From NCBI RefSeq assembly GCF_003231305.1, contig NZ_QKVM01000008.1, positions 62,001-126,000 on the forward strand: 64,000 nt of DNA. Reading direction: 5' to 3'. Shown here in pieces: positions 54,817 to 63,720 of the stretch (its first letter is position 1; every line of letters begins with the position of its first letter). Below the pieces are notes generated by a model. It ran no database searches. It worked only from the letters and a program-made list of their open reading frames with translations, and was not told where the DNA came from. The DNA is from Pseudomonas sichuanensis. Lineage in GTDB: Bacteria > Pseudomonadota > Gammaproteobacteria > Pseudomonadales > Pseudomonadaceae. A program made the position numbers and the translations under genes.

Positions 54817-55503
54817 ATGCTTTCCAGCACGACCTTGCACGACCCTGCCCTTGCGGCTCGCCTCAAGCGCCGACGCTCGCGCAAGCTGATCAGTGCCGCC
54901 ATCGGCCTGTTGATGACCGTGGCCGGCGTAGGTACCTGGCTGGCAACGAGGACGCACATCGTGGACCTTGGCAACGAGCAACAGCTGAGCGAAAGCGGCC
55001 TGTTGCAGCAATGGAAAGACGGCGCGGTGCTGGTGATGATCCGCCATGCCGAACGCTGCGACAGCGCCCCCGGGCCATGCCTGGACGACCCCACCGGTAT
55101 CACCGTTGCCGGCAGCGAGGCGGCTGGCCGGGTGGGCCAGGGCCTGCGGCAACTGGGCCTGGCCGGGGCGGACGTGTTCAGCAGCCCGAAGCTGCGCACC
55201 CGGCAGACCGCGCACTTCCTGCTGGGCCAGGACGCTGCCACCCAGGACTGGCTGGAAACCTGTGACAAGCAGTTCGCCGACGAAGCCCTGGCCCGCAAGC
55301 GCAGCGGCCACAACCTGGTGCTGGTCACCCACAACGGCTGCATCGACCACTTCGCCCGCCAGCAACGCGTCGCGGGGGGTGAGCGCGAGAGCGGCTATGC
55401 CAGTGCGCTGTTCGTGTCGGTGAATGGCGAGGGCAAGGCCAGGATTCTCGGGCGCATGAACGAGCCGGACTGGCAGCGGGTGTTGGCGTCCTCCGGTAAG
55501 TGA
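54817..55503 (+). CDS. Membrane-anchored histidine phosphatase
   Basis: 228 aa. One N-terminal helix (KLISAAIGLLMTVAGVGTWL) places the phosphatase domain in the periplasm. The catalytic VMIRHAERCDSAPG (R-H-x-E-R) and second His in LVTHNGCIDHF are present. Resembles the Ais/PmrG lipopolysaccharide core phosphatase group; substrate by family only. Confidence 0.82.
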   Translation: MLSSTTLHDPALAARLKRRRSRKLISAAIGLLMTVAGVGTWLATRTHIVDLGNEQQLSESGLLQQWKDGAVLVMIRHAERCDSAPGPCLDDPTGITVAGSEAAGRVGQGLRQLGLAGADVFSSPKLRTRQTAHFLLGQDAATQDWLETCDKQFADEALARKRSGHNLVLVTHNGCIDHFARQQRVAGGERESGYASALFVSVNGEGKARILGRMNEPDWQRVLASSGK

Positions 55504-55518
55504 TGCATTGAATTTTCA

Positions 55519-55594
55519 GGCCCAATCGCCGGCAAGCCGGCTCCCACAGGGGCTGCACTGATGCTTGTGGGAGCCGGCTTGCCGGCGATTGGGC
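55519..55594. repeat. REP/BIME pair, near-perfect palindrome
   Basis: Inverted units CCCAATCGCCGGCAAGCCGG and CCGGCTTGCCGGCGATTGGG separated by about 35 bp, just 3' of the phosphatase gene. Confidence 0.88.
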
Positions 55595-55651
55595 CCACAT
55601 TGCCAATACAAAACTGGCAAGATCGGCACAGGCCCACCTCACGAAACCGCC

Positions 55652-56566
55652 ATGCCCCTGCCGCTGATCTACCACGACGACTACAGCCCTGAATTCCCGC
55701 CGGACCATCGCTTCCCGATGGACAAGTTCCGCCTGCTGCGCGACCACCTGGTCGACAGCGGGCTGACCACCGACGAGGCGTTGCTGCGCCCCGAGATCTG
55801 CCCCAACGACATCCTCGCCCTGGCCCACGACCGCGACTACATCGAGCGCTATATGCACGGTGAACTGTCCCGCGAGGACCAGCGCCGCCTGGGCCTGCCC
55901 TGGAGCGAGGCGCTAGCGCGGCGCACGGTGCGCGCGGTGGGCGGCTCGCTGCTCACGGCCGAACTGGCCCTGCAGCACGGCATCGCCTGCCACCTGGCCG
56001 GCGGCACCCACCATGCCCACTACGACCACCCCGCCGGGTTCTGCATCTTCAACGACCTGGCGGTGATCAGCCGCTACCTGCTGGAAGCCGGCCGCGTGCA
56101 CCGGGTGCTGATCTTCGACTGCGACGTGCACCAGGGCGACGGCACCGCGCGTATCCTGCACGACACCCCCGAAGCGATCACCGTGTCGCTGCACTGCGAG
56201 CAGAACTTCCCCGCCCGCAAGGCTAAAAGCGACTGGGACATTCCCCTGCCCCGCGGCATGAACGACAGCGCGTACCTGAAGGTGGTCGAGGACGCGCTCA
56301 ACTACCTGCTGCCGCTGTACCAGCCCGACCTGGTGCTGTACGACGCCGGTGTCGATGTGCACAAGGACGACGCCCTGGGTTACCTGCAACTGACCGACCA
56401 AGGCCTGGCCGCCCGCGACGAACAGGTGTTGCGCCAGTGCCTGGGCCGCGATATCCCGGTAGTCGGGGTGATCGGCGGCGGCTACAGCAAGGACCGCGAA
56501 GCCCTCGCCCGGCGCCACGGCATCCTCCACCACAGTGCGGCGCGCGTCATGGGTTGTTCACAATGA
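55652..56566 (+). CDS. Histone-deacetylase-like zinc amidohydrolase
   Basis: 304 aa from ATG 55652. Arginase/deacetylase fold: HYDDYSPEFPP-like N-terminus (YHDDYSPEFPPDHRFPM), catalytic GGTHHAHYDHPAGFCIFND, zinc ligands in FDCDVHQGDGTARIL and LYDAGVDVHKDDALG, GGGYSKD near the end. Class IV/II HDAC-like bacterial enzymes deacetylate small molecules or proteins. The stop codon lies inside the first copy of a duplicated segment. Confidence 0.92.
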   Translation: MPLPLIYHDDYSPEFPPDHRFPMDKFRLLRDHLVDSGLTTDEALLRPEICPNDILALAHDRDYIERYMHGELSREDQRRLGLPWSEALARRTVRAVGGSLLTAELALQHGIACHLAGGTHHAHYDHPAGFCIFNDLAVISRYLLEAGRVHRVLIFDCDVHQGDGTARILHDTPEAITVSLHCEQNFPARKAKSDWDIPLPRGMNDSAYLKVVEDALNYLLPLYQPDLVLYDAGVDVHKDDALGYLQLTDQGLAARDEQVLRQCLGRDIPVVGVIGGGYSKDREALARRHGILHHSAARVMGCSQ

Positions 56567-56779
56567 CTGTGGAACCGCTTGTGGATAACCTGCTGGAAAG
56601 CGCCTACAGCCCTTTGCCTGCGTGGCCTGCAAAGTCTTGATCGTTTTTTGATCAGCCGTGCGCGGCAGGCGCCATGGTTGTTCACAATGACTGTGGAACC
56701 GGCTGTGGATAACCTGCGGGAAAGCACCTCCAGCCCTTTGCCTGCCTGGCCTGCAAGATACTGATCATTTTTTGAACAG
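56549..56779. repeat. Tandem duplication carrying DnaA boxes
   Basis: Two about 107-bp copies (56549-56655 and 56673-56779), about 85-90 percent identical by eye. Each contains TTGTTCACAATGACTGTGG, a perfect DnaA box TGTGGATAA (56580-56588, 56704-56712) and a TGATC-T-rich-GATCA hairpin. The first copy starts within the last codons of the deacetylase gene; the second repeats those codons as non-coding sequence. Confidence 0.75.
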
Positions 56780-56839
56780 TACTTGCCGATGCCTGGCTGG
56801 GGTAGAATGCGCGCTCTTTTCCACAGCCTGCTGCCGACC

Positions 56840-58081
56840 ATGAACGATCCTCGCCCCGCCTCCCCTCCCCTTGTCGCCGTGATCGGTGGCGGCCCCGCCG
56901 GCCTGATGGCCGCCGAGGCACTGGCCCGGCGCGGGGTGGCGGTGCAGGTGTTCGACGCCATGCCTTCGGTGGGCCGCAAGTTCCTGCTGGCCGGGGTTGG
57001 CGGCATGAACATCACCCATTCCGAGCCCTACCCCGCCTTCGTCGGGCGCTATGCCGAGCGCCAGGGCGAGCTCGACGGCCTGCTGCGCCACTTCGACGCC
57101 GAGGCCCTGCGCCAGTGGATTCACGGGCTGGGCATCGAAACCTTCATCGGCACCTCGGGCCGGGTGTTCCCCCGCGACATGAAGGCCGCGCCACTGCTGC
57201 GCGCCTGGCTCAAGCGCCTGCGCGAGGCCGGCGTAGTTATCCACACTCGCCACCGCTGGCTGGGCTGGACGGCCGAAGGTGCCTTGCGAATCGCTTATCC
57301 ACAGGGGGAATTGCAGCTCAAGGCCGACGCCGTGGTGCTCGCCCTCGGCGGCGGCAGTTGGGCACGCCTGGGTTCGGACGGCGCCTGGGTGCCGCTGCTC
57401 GGCGAACGGGCTGTGGATATCTCGCCGCTGCAGGCGAGCAACTGTGGCTTCGAGGTGGCGGGCTGGAGTGAACTGCTGCAAAGCAAGTTCGCCGGCGCGC
57501 CATTGAAGAACATTGCCCTGAGCGTGCCCGGCGCGGTGCCGCGCAAAGGTGAGTTCATCCTCACCGCGCAAGGCGTCGAAGGCAGCCTGGTGTATGCCTG
57601 GTCGGCGGCGGTGCGCGAAGCCATCAACCGCGACGGGCGTGGCACCTTGCTGCTCGACCTGCTGCCGGACCGGCCTGTGGACAAGATCGCCCAGGCCCTG
57701 GCCAAGCCCCGTGGCTCGCGCTCGATGGCCAAGCACCTGCACGGCCAGTTGGGGATTGATGGGGTGAAGGCGGCGCTGCTGCGTGAGTTGACCGATCAGG
57801 CGACCTTTGCCGACCCCGAGCGCCTGGCGGCAGCCATCAAGGCGCTGCCGATCACGCTGGTGCGCACGCGGCCGCTGGATGAGGCGATCAGCAGTGCGGG
57901 CGGGGTGCGCTTCGAAGCGCTGGATGAGGGCTTGATGCTGCGGGCCATGCCTGGGGTGTTCTGCGCCGGCGAGATGCTGGACTGGGAGGCGCCGACCGGG
58001 GGGTATCTGCTGACGGCGTGCTTTGCCAGCGGATTGCGGGCGGGTGGAGCCGCAGCAGACTGGCTGAAACTCCAAAGCTGA
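56840..58081 (+). CDS. NAD(P)/FAD-dependent oxidoreductase, HI0933/YhiN family
   Basis: 413 aa from ATG 56840; upstream TAGAAT could be the -10. FAD-binding Rossmann motif VAVIGGGPAGLMAAEALARRG, GGGSWARLGSDG in the middle and the C-terminal LDWEAPTGGYLLTACFASG characteristic of the YhiN family. Family function unresolved. The coding sequence contains two perfect DnaA boxes (57237-57245, 57295-57303). Confidence 0.9.
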   Translation: MNDPRPASPPLVAVIGGGPAGLMAAEALARRGVAVQVFDAMPSVGRKFLLAGVGGMNITHSEPYPAFVGRYAERQGELDGLLRHFDAEALRQWIHGLGIETFIGTSGRVFPRDMKAAPLLRAWLKRLREAGVVIHTRHRWLGWTAEGALRIAYPQGELQLKADAVVLALGGGSWARLGSDGAWVPLLGERAVDISPLQASNCGFEVAGWSELLQSKFAGAPLKNIALSVPGAVPRKGEFILTAQGVEGSLVYAWSAAVREAINRDGRGTLLLDLLPDRPVDKIAQALAKPRGSRSMAKHLHGQLGIDGVKAALLRELTDQATFADPERLAAAIKALPITLVRTRPLDEAISSAGGVRFEALDEGLMLRAMPGVFCAGEMLDWEAPTGGYLLTACFASGLRAGGAAADWLKLQS

Positions 58082-58088
58082 CCCGCCG

Positions 58089-58181
58089 CCCTGTGGGAGC
58101 GGGTTTACCCGCGAACACGGGCGAAGCCCGTGCCATACACAGCGTTGGATTCTTCGCGGGTGAACCCGCTCCCACAGGGCT
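58089..58181. repeat. REP/BIME pair
   Basis: CTGTGGGAGCGGGTTTACCC at the left and its inverted counterpart GGTGAACCCGCTCCCACAGG at the right, with GGGCGAAGCCC palindrome inside, between convergent genes. Confidence 0.88.
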
Positions 58182-58230
58182 CGTGCCAGCCTTACAAATT
58201 GAGCGAGCCTGCTGGCATCAGAAGGCCAGC

Positions 58231-59562
58231 TTATGGCTTGCGCTTGCGCGCCCCACCATTGAAGCTCGGCACCTTGCGCACCGCCTTGACTGCCGGCGCC
58301 GCAGCCCCGCCCTCGTCGCTGTCCATCCAACGCCCCAGCCCGCGCTTGGCGCTGTTCTCTTTCGGCTTTTTCGGCTTCTTCGGTTTCTTCACCACCTGGC
58401 CACTGGCATCGATCATCGGCACCCGGTGGTCAGGGATGAAATCCGGCTCCTCATGACGTGGCAACTGCTGGCGAATCAAGGTCTCGATCGACGCAAGCAT
58501 CTGCACTTCGTCAGCGCACACCAGCGAGATCGCCTCACCCTTGTTACCGGCACGGCCCGTGCGCCCGATGCGGTGCACGTAGTCTTCGGCCACGATCGGC
58601 AGGTCGAGGTTGACCACCAGCGGCAGGTCGTCGATGTCCAGGCCGCGCGCGGCGACATCGGTGGCCACCAGCACCTGGACCTCACGGGCCTTGAAGCTGT
58701 CCAGCGCGCGCTGGCGGGTGGCCTGTGGGCGATCGCCGTGGATGCCATCGGCGTTGACGCCTTCGGCGAGCAGGCGCTCGACCAGTTGGTCCACGCCGTT
58801 GCGGGTCTTGGCAAACACCAGCACCTGGGTCCAGCGCTGCTTACGCAGCAGGTGGCAAAACAGGTCGGCCTTGCGCTTCTTGTCCACCGGCACCAGCCAT
58901 TGCTTGACCGTGGTGGCGGCGGCGTTGCGCGGGCTGACCTCGATGCTCAGCGGGTCGTTCAGCGCAAGGCCCGCGAGCAGGCGGATCTGCTCGGAGAAGG
59001 TGGCCGAAAACAGCAGGGTCTGGCGCTTGCGCGGCAGAGCGGCGTACACCGAGCGCAGCTCTTCGGCAAAGCCCAGGTCGAGCATGCGGTCGGCTTCGTC
59101 CAGTACCAGGGTCTGCACCTGGCCGAACTTGATGGCGTTCTGGCGGAACAGGTCGAGCAAGCGGCCAGGGGTGGCCACCAGCAGGTCGACGCCACGGCGC
59201 AGGCGCATCATCTGAGGGTTGATGCTGACCCCGCCGTATACCGCGTAGGTGGAAAGCGGCAGGTTCTCGGCATATTCACGCACGTTGGCGTGGACCTGCT
59301 CGGCCAGTTCGCGGGTGGGCACCAGCACCAGCGCGCGGATCGAGTTGCTGGCGACCTTCTCGCCTTCCAGGGCCAGGCGCTGCAGCACCGGCAGGGCAAA
59401 GCCTGCGGTCTTGCCGGTGCCGGTCTGGGCGGCGGCCATCAGGTCGCGGCCGGCGAGCACAGCGGGGATGGCCTTGGCCTGCACCGGGGTGGGTGTGCTG
59501 TAGTCCAGCGTCTGCAAGGTGCGCAGCAGCGGTTCGATCAGGCCGAGTTGGGCGAAATTCAT
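58231..59562 (-). CDS. rhlE: DEAD-box RNA helicase RhlE
   Basis: 443 aa from ATG 59562. All DEAD-box motifs are visible: TPTPVQAKAIP (Q), AAQTGTGKTAGFALP (I), LVPTRELAEQV (Ia), LLDLF region, VLDEADRMLDLGF (II), LLFSATFSE (III), VQVLVATDVAARGLDI (V) and YVHRIGRTGRAGNKG (VI). A Lys/Pro-rich basic tail (KKPKKPKKPKENSAK) aids RNA binding. RhlE helicases remodel RNA in ribosome assembly and decay. Confidence 0.93.
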   Translation of the reverse strand: MNFAQLGLIEPLLRTLQTLDYSTPTPVQAKAIPAVLAGRDLMAAAQTGTGKTAGFALPVLQRLALEGEKVASNSIRALVLVPTRELAEQVHANVREYAENLPLSTYAVYGGVSINPQMMRLRRGVDLLVATPGRLLDLFRQNAIKFGQVQTLVLDEADRMLDLGFAEELRSVYAALPRKRQTLLFSATFSEQIRLLAGLALNDPLSIEVSPRNAAATTVKQWLVPVDKKRKADLFCHLLRKQRWTQVLVFAKTRNGVDQLVERLLAEGVNADGIHGDRPQATRQRALDSFKAREVQVLVATDVAARGLDIDDLPLVVNLDLPIVAEDYVHRIGRTGRAGNKGEAISLVCADEVQMLASIETLIRQQLPRHEEPDFIPDHRVPMIDASGQVVKKPKKPKKPKENSAKRGLGRWMDSDEGGAAAPAVKAVRKVPSFNGGARKRKP

Positions 59563-59633
59563 GGCAATACCGTCAGGGGGTTCAGCGAAGGCGGCAAGTT
59601 TAACGCAATGGGCTGTAGGGGGAGTGGGGTTTC

Positions 59634-59704
59634 GTGGGAGCGGGCGTGCCCCGCGATTGGATGGCACCGGCTACGCCGGTATCGCGGGGCAAGCCCGCTC
59701 CCAC
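59634..59704. repeat. REP/BIME pair
   Basis: Inverted units CGTGGGAGCGGGCGTGCCCC and CGGGGCAAGCCCGCTCCCAC around a CCGGCTACGCCGG palindrome. Confidence 0.85.
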
Positions 59705-59728
59705 GTCCATGCCATCTCGTCGCTGACG

Positions 59729-60625
59729 TCAGCTCACCGCCGCAGGCGCCTTGCGCCACTGCGGCAGGCCGATCAGCACCACCGCGCCGATAATCACCGC
59801 CATCGCCAGGCACTCCTCGGCGCCGATCTGCTCGCCGGCAAAGACGATCCCCAGCAACACCGCCACCGCCGGGTTGACGTAGGCATAGCTGGTGGCCGCC
59901 GCCGGGCGCACGTGCTTGAGCAGGTACATGTAGGCACTGAAGGCAAGGATCGAACCGAACAGCACCAGGTAGGCCAGCGCGCCCCAACCGGCGGCACTGG
60001 GCATCTGGGTCAGGCGCTCGCCGCTCAGGGCGCTGCCAATCAGCAGCGCGGCACCGCCCACCAGCATTTCCGCGGCGCTGGCCATGGCGCCCTGGGGCAG
60101 CGGCAGTTGCTTGCTCCACACCGAGCCGAAGGCCCAGGCCGCCGCGGCAAACAGGATCAGCGCAGCGCCCATGGGGCTGGCCTGCAGGTTCGAACCCATG
60201 TTGAGCATGCCGATGCCCACCAGGCCGAGGGCGATGCCCGCCCATTCCAGGCGTGAATTGCGGTGGCCGAACAGCAGGCCGAACACCAGGGTGAACAGCG
60301 GCACGGTCGCCACCGCCAGGGCGGCCACGCCCGAGGCTACCCCCGCGTGCTCGGCCAGGGTCACGCCACCGTTGCCGCAACTGAGCAACAAAAAGCCGAT
60401 CGCCCCGGCCGCACGCCATTGCGCCCAGGTAGGTGCCGGCGCCCCGCGCCAGCGCAAGAAGCCATACAGCAGGCTGCCGGCAATCACGAACCGCACGCCC
60501 GCCATCATCAGCGGTGGCCAGGACTCCACGCCAATGCGGATGAACAGGTAGGTCGAGCCCCAGACCAGGTACAGGGCAAGAAAGGCGCCGACAAGCAGCA
60601 AGGGGAAGCGACGGGAGGCAGTCAT
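59729..60625 (-). CDS. EamA/RhaT-family (DMT) transporter
   Basis: 298 aa, ten hydrophobic helices in two EamA repeats (LALYLVWGSTYLFIRIGVES in helix 1; AGIALGLVGIGMLN and NPAVAVLLGIVFAGEQIG in the repeats). Inner-membrane metabolite exporter of unknown substrate. Divergent from an Lrp-type regulator across 154 bp, a frequent exporter/regulator pairing. Confidence 0.9.
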   Translation of the reverse strand: MTASRRFPLLLVGAFLALYLVWGSTYLFIRIGVESWPPLMMAGVRFVIAGSLLYGFLRWRGAPAPTWAQWRAAGAIGFLLLSCGNGGVTLAEHAGVASGVAALAVATVPLFTLVFGLLFGHRNSRLEWAGIALGLVGIGMLNMGSNLQASPMGAALILFAAAAWAFGSVWSKQLPLPQGAMASAAEMLVGGAALLIGSALSGERLTQMPSAAGWGALAYLVLFGSILAFSAYMYLLKHVRPAAATSYAYVNPAVAVLLGIVFAGEQIGAEECLAMAVIIGAVVLIGLPQWRKAPAAVS

Positions 60626-60779
60626 GGCGAGGGGCTCGAAATCCGTTTACGGGTGGCTTAGTTTAGAAAGGGCCACGGGCAAACTTAAGTTACAAAACAC
60701 GTTTAAATTACCGAAACACTTTGCAAAGCATGGTTATGCACAGCCTTGACCATCGATTGCAAAGCCACCAGGAATCGCC

Positions 60780-61238
60780 ATGGACAAATACGACCGCATG
60801 CTCCTCGCCGCCCTGCTGGAAGACGGCCGGGCCACCTACGCGCAGCTGGCGCGCCAGGTCAACCTGTCGGCCCCGGCGGTGGCCGAGCGGGTCGCCAAAC
60901 TCGAGGCCAGCGGGGTGATCAGTGGCTACACGGCCAAGGTCGACCTGGAAAAGATCGGCCTGCCGATCCAGTGCGTGATGGAGCTGCGCCTGGCCAGCCA
61001 TGGCAACCAGCAGGCCTATGACGTGCTGGCGAGCATCCCCGAGCTGACCGAGTGTCACCGGGTCACGGGCGATCCTTGCGTGATCATGCAGGCGGCGGTG
61101 GCGTCGATGACGGAGCTGGAGGCGCTGATCAACCGGGTGTCGCAGCTGGGCTTCAGCAAGACCTCGATCATTCTGTCGAGCGCGGTGGAGCGGCGGGTGC
61201 CGCTGGGGCATCTGGAGGGCAATGGCAGGAAGGGATGA
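60780..61238 (+). CDS. Lrp/AsnC-family transcriptional regulator
   Basis: 152 aa. N-terminal helix-turn-helix LEDGRATYAQLARQVNLSAP / VAERVAKLEASGVI, C-terminal RAM ligand-binding domain (HRVTGDPCVIMQAAVAS). Probably responds to an amino acid and controls the divergent EamA exporter (inference from layout). Confidence 0.92.
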   Translation: MDKYDRMLLAALLEDGRATYAQLARQVNLSAPAVAERVAKLEASGVISGYTAKVDLEKIGLPIQCVMELRLASHGNQQAYDVLASIPELTECHRVTGDPCVIMQAAVASMTELEALINRVSQLGFSKTSIILSSAVERRVPLGHLEGNGRKG

Positions 61239-61249
61239 AATAGCCAATC

Positions 61250-61378
61250 GCGGGGCAAGTCGCATCGGCGCACCGCCGCTCCCACGATTGCTATGGGAGC
61301 AACTGTTTTGTTCACAATTTAAAAACTTGCCGCGATCACTGTGGGAGCGGCGGTGCGCCGATGCGACTTGCCCCGCGT
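61250..61378. repeat. REP-derived inverted repeat
   Basis: Left unit CGCGGGGCAAGTCGCATCGG / CGCACCGCCGCTCCCAC; right unit GTGGGAGCGGCGGTGCGCCG / ATGCGACTTGCCCCGCG, nearly perfect inverse arms of about 37 bp separated by about 60 bp. The same variant unit also occurs at 42902-42943. Confidence 0.8.
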
Positions 61379-61385
61379 TTGGCCT

Positions 61386-61865
61386 TCAATGACGCAGCAG
61401 CAGCTTGCCCTCGATCGGCACGTAGCGGCTGGCCGCGCGGATCACCGACAACGCCGTCAGCCCTGGCACGCCATAGACCACTGTTTCGACGCCGTGGCGC
61501 TGCATCGCCCGTTCCAGCAACAGGTCGAAATCCCCGTCACCGGAGGCCAGCACCACCTGATCGACCCGCGCCGCCGCCTCGATCACATCGAGGGTGATGC
61601 CCACGTCCCAGTCGCCCTTGGCCGAGCCATCGGCGCGCTGGATGTAGGGTTTGAGGCGCACCTCGAAACCGAGGTTGCGCAGGATCTGCTGGAACTGTTG
61701 CTGCTTGCTGTCGCCGCGGTCGATGGCGTAGGCCACCGCTTCGACAATCTGCCCTTCGCGGCTGACGTCAGCCCACAGCGCGGCATAGTTGAAATGGCAG
61801 CCGTGGCCCTGGCGAACCGTGTAGTAGAGGTTCTGCACGTCGGCGAACAGGGCGATTTTCTTCAC
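61386..61865 (-). CDS. NYN-domain (LabA/DUF88-like) protein
   Basis: 159 aa from GTG 61865. PIN-like NYN ribonuclease fold: KKIALFADVQNLYYTVRQ (first Asp, Asn), AKGDWDVGITLDVIEAA and VVLASGDGDFDLLLERAM (acidic active-site residues). Predicted RNase or RNA-binding protein; target unknown. The complete acidic quartet suggests it is active. Confidence 0.87.
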   Translation of the reverse strand: MKKIALFADVQNLYYTVRQGHGCHFNYAALWADVSREGQIVEAVAYAIDRGDSKQQQFQQILRNLGFEVRLKPYIQRADGSAKGDWDVGITLDVIEAAARVDQVVLASGDGDFDLLLERAMQRHGVETVVYGVPGLTALSVIRAASRYVPIEGKLLLRH

Positions 61866-61910
61866 GCGTGGTGGCCTCGCTGAATCCGTGAAGGGGGCTG
61901 CTGCGCAGCC

Positions 61911-61980
61911 CTTTCGCGGGCAAGCCCGCTCCCACAGGTTATGCGCGGCCTTCTGTGGGAGCGGGCTTGCCCGCGAAAGG
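61911..61980. repeat. REP/BIME pair
   Basis: CTTTCGCGGGCAAGCCCGCT and AGCGGGCTTGCCCGCGAAAG in inverse orientation, about 30 bp apart. Confidence 0.88.
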
Positions 61981-62022
61981 GGCGCAACGCGCCCCCAAGT
62001 GCCAGCGAGTATGCCAGAGCCC

Positions 62023-62760
62023 TTAGACGTAGTCGTCGTCCGAGAAGAAGCCGCCATCATCACTGCCGTAGTCGGTATCGGCAAAACCACCCTGGTCGCT
62101 GCCCCAGCCACCGTTGTCGGCCACCTGCTGCTGGCCGCCCTGGTCGTTCCAGCCGCCTGTGTCGCTGGCCGGCGCGGGTTCTTCCTTGATCACCTCGACC
62201 ACCTCTTCTGGTTGCGAATGATGATTGAACAGGCTGCTGATGCCCTGGGCCAGCAGCACGCCGCCGGCCACACCGGCGGCCGTCTGCATCGCCCCGCCGA
62301 GGAAGCTGCTGGCGCCACTGCGCGCCGGCGCAGGCGCCGCGCCGAAGCCCTGCTGTGGTTGAGGGGGCGCGTAGGCCTGCGGGGCAGGCTCGCGCCAGCC
62401 GCCGGCAGAAGATGGCGGTGGAGCAACCGAACGCTGTGGTTCTGGGCTGCGAGCACTGCCACCAAAGATGCTGGACAGGAAACCACCGCCACCATTACCC
62501 GCGCTGGAACGGGTCGCTTCAACCTGGGCACGGGCCTGCTTGAGCTCGGCCTCGAGCTGCTTGTTCTGCTCGTCCAGGCGCTTGATCGCAGCCTCCTGCA
62601 CCAGGATCGCCTGGGCCATGTAGTACGGCGCCGCCGGCTGCTGGCGCAGGTGCTGTTCGATGCACGCCTGGGCCTGGGCGTCGCGCGGCTGGGCCGGGTC
62701 CTCGGCTTGCTTGAGGCGGCCGAACAGGCCGTCGATCAGGGTTTGTTCTTCAGTGTTCAT
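62023..62760 (-). CDS. DUF2076-domain protein
   Basis: 245 aa from ATG 62760. The N-terminal DUF2076 part (NTEEQTLIDGLFGRLKQAED, PAAPYYMAQAILVQEAAIKR) is followed by a coiled coil (LDEQNKQLEAELKQARAQVE), a Pro/Ala linker, a hydrophobic MQTAAGVAGGVLLAQGISSL segment and an acidic Gly/Asp-rich tail ending DDGGFFSDDDYV. Conserved in proteobacteria, function unknown; periplasmic or membrane association suggested by the hydrophobic segment. Confidence 0.87.
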   Translation of the reverse strand: MNTEEQTLIDGLFGRLKQAEDPAQPRDAQAQACIEQHLRQQPAAPYYMAQAILVQEAAIKRLDEQNKQLEAELKQARAQVEATRSSAGNGGGGFLSSIFGGSARSPEPQRSVAPPPSSAGGWREPAPQAYAPPQPQQGFGAAPAPARSGASSFLGGAMQTAAGVAGGVLLAQGISSLFNHHSQPEEVVEVIKEEPAPASDTGGWNDQGGQQQVADNGGWGSDQGGFADTDYGSDDGGFFSDDDYV

Positions 62761-62916
62761 CAAGCGACCTCATGGGCTGAACTGGACAGCGGACAGGCTC
62801 AAAGATGGGGGGCCGGCCCGGGCGATTCAATCGCCCGGGCCATGAAACTTTTTTCAGCAAACGGGCGGTCTGGGCTAAAGTTACGCCCTGCTTTTTCTGC
62901 CATGCGATGTTGACCG

Positions 62917-63573
62917 ATGAATCCGCTGAGCGTTCTGCGCGACTCCCTGTACTTCTTCCGCCGCCATCTGGTGAGCATCCTTCAGCTGTGCCTGCCGTTG
63001 GTGGTGCTCGAGGCACTGTGCAGCCAATTGCTCTACCGCGAGCTTGGCGAGCAGGCTTCGCCGGCCTACGGCATGTTGGTCAGCCTGCTGTTCTATCCGC
63101 TGTACAGCGCCGCGCTGATCCTCTACCTCGACACCCGCAGCAACGGCGACGCGATCGCCAAGCGCAACCTGTTCGCCCGCGCCGTGCAGCTGTGGCCGGC
63201 GCTGGCGCTGCTGATCCTGATCAGCTCGCTGCTGATCATGGCGGGCCTGATGCTGTTCATCTTCCCGGGCGTATGGATCATGGTGAACCTGGTGTTCGCC
63301 GAATACCTGCTGGTGCTGCGCGGCCTGCCAGTGGTCGAGTCGATGCGCACCAGCGCGCGCATGACCACCGGGCACTTCATGCGCATCATGGTGTGCATGC
63401 TGTCGGTGCTGGCGCCGCTGTGGCTGATCGATGGCTTGCTGCTGACGGTATTCCCCGAGCCGCAGCCAGGCGTGCAACTGGCCCTGGATAGCCTCAGCGG
63501 CTTCCTGCAGCTGTTCAGCACCGTGGTGCTGTACCGCCTGTTCATGCTGCTGGAGAGCGAAGCGGGGGCCTGA
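62917..63573 (+). CDS. YciC-like (UPF0259) membrane protein
   Basis: 218 aa with five to six hydrophobic segments (LVSILQLCLPLVVLEALC, GMLVSLLFYPLYSAALIL, ALALLILISSLLIMAGLML). FIFPGVWIMVNLVFAEYLLV is a family hallmark. Inner membrane; function not established. Confidence 0.85.
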   Translation: MNPLSVLRDSLYFFRRHLVSILQLCLPLVVLEALCSQLLYRELGEQASPAYGMLVSLLFYPLYSAALILYLDTRSNGDAIAKRNLFARAVQLWPALALLILISSLLIMAGLMLFIFPGVWIMVNLVFAEYLLVLRGLPVVESMRTSARMTTGHFMRIMVCMLSVLAPLWLIDGLLLTVFPEPQPGVQLALDSLSGFLQLFSTVVLYRLFMLLESEAGA

Positions 63574-63720
63574 GTTTTGTCCGTGCCTGATCACAAGGCA
63601 CGAGGAACCACGACACGGCCAGGAAACCGCTCAAGCTGCCCCTTGGCCCACCTGCTGCCTAATGTGCGCCGCGCCGGCCCGAACCTCGACCGGCGCAGCG
63701 CACATTCAGGAGAACACAGC

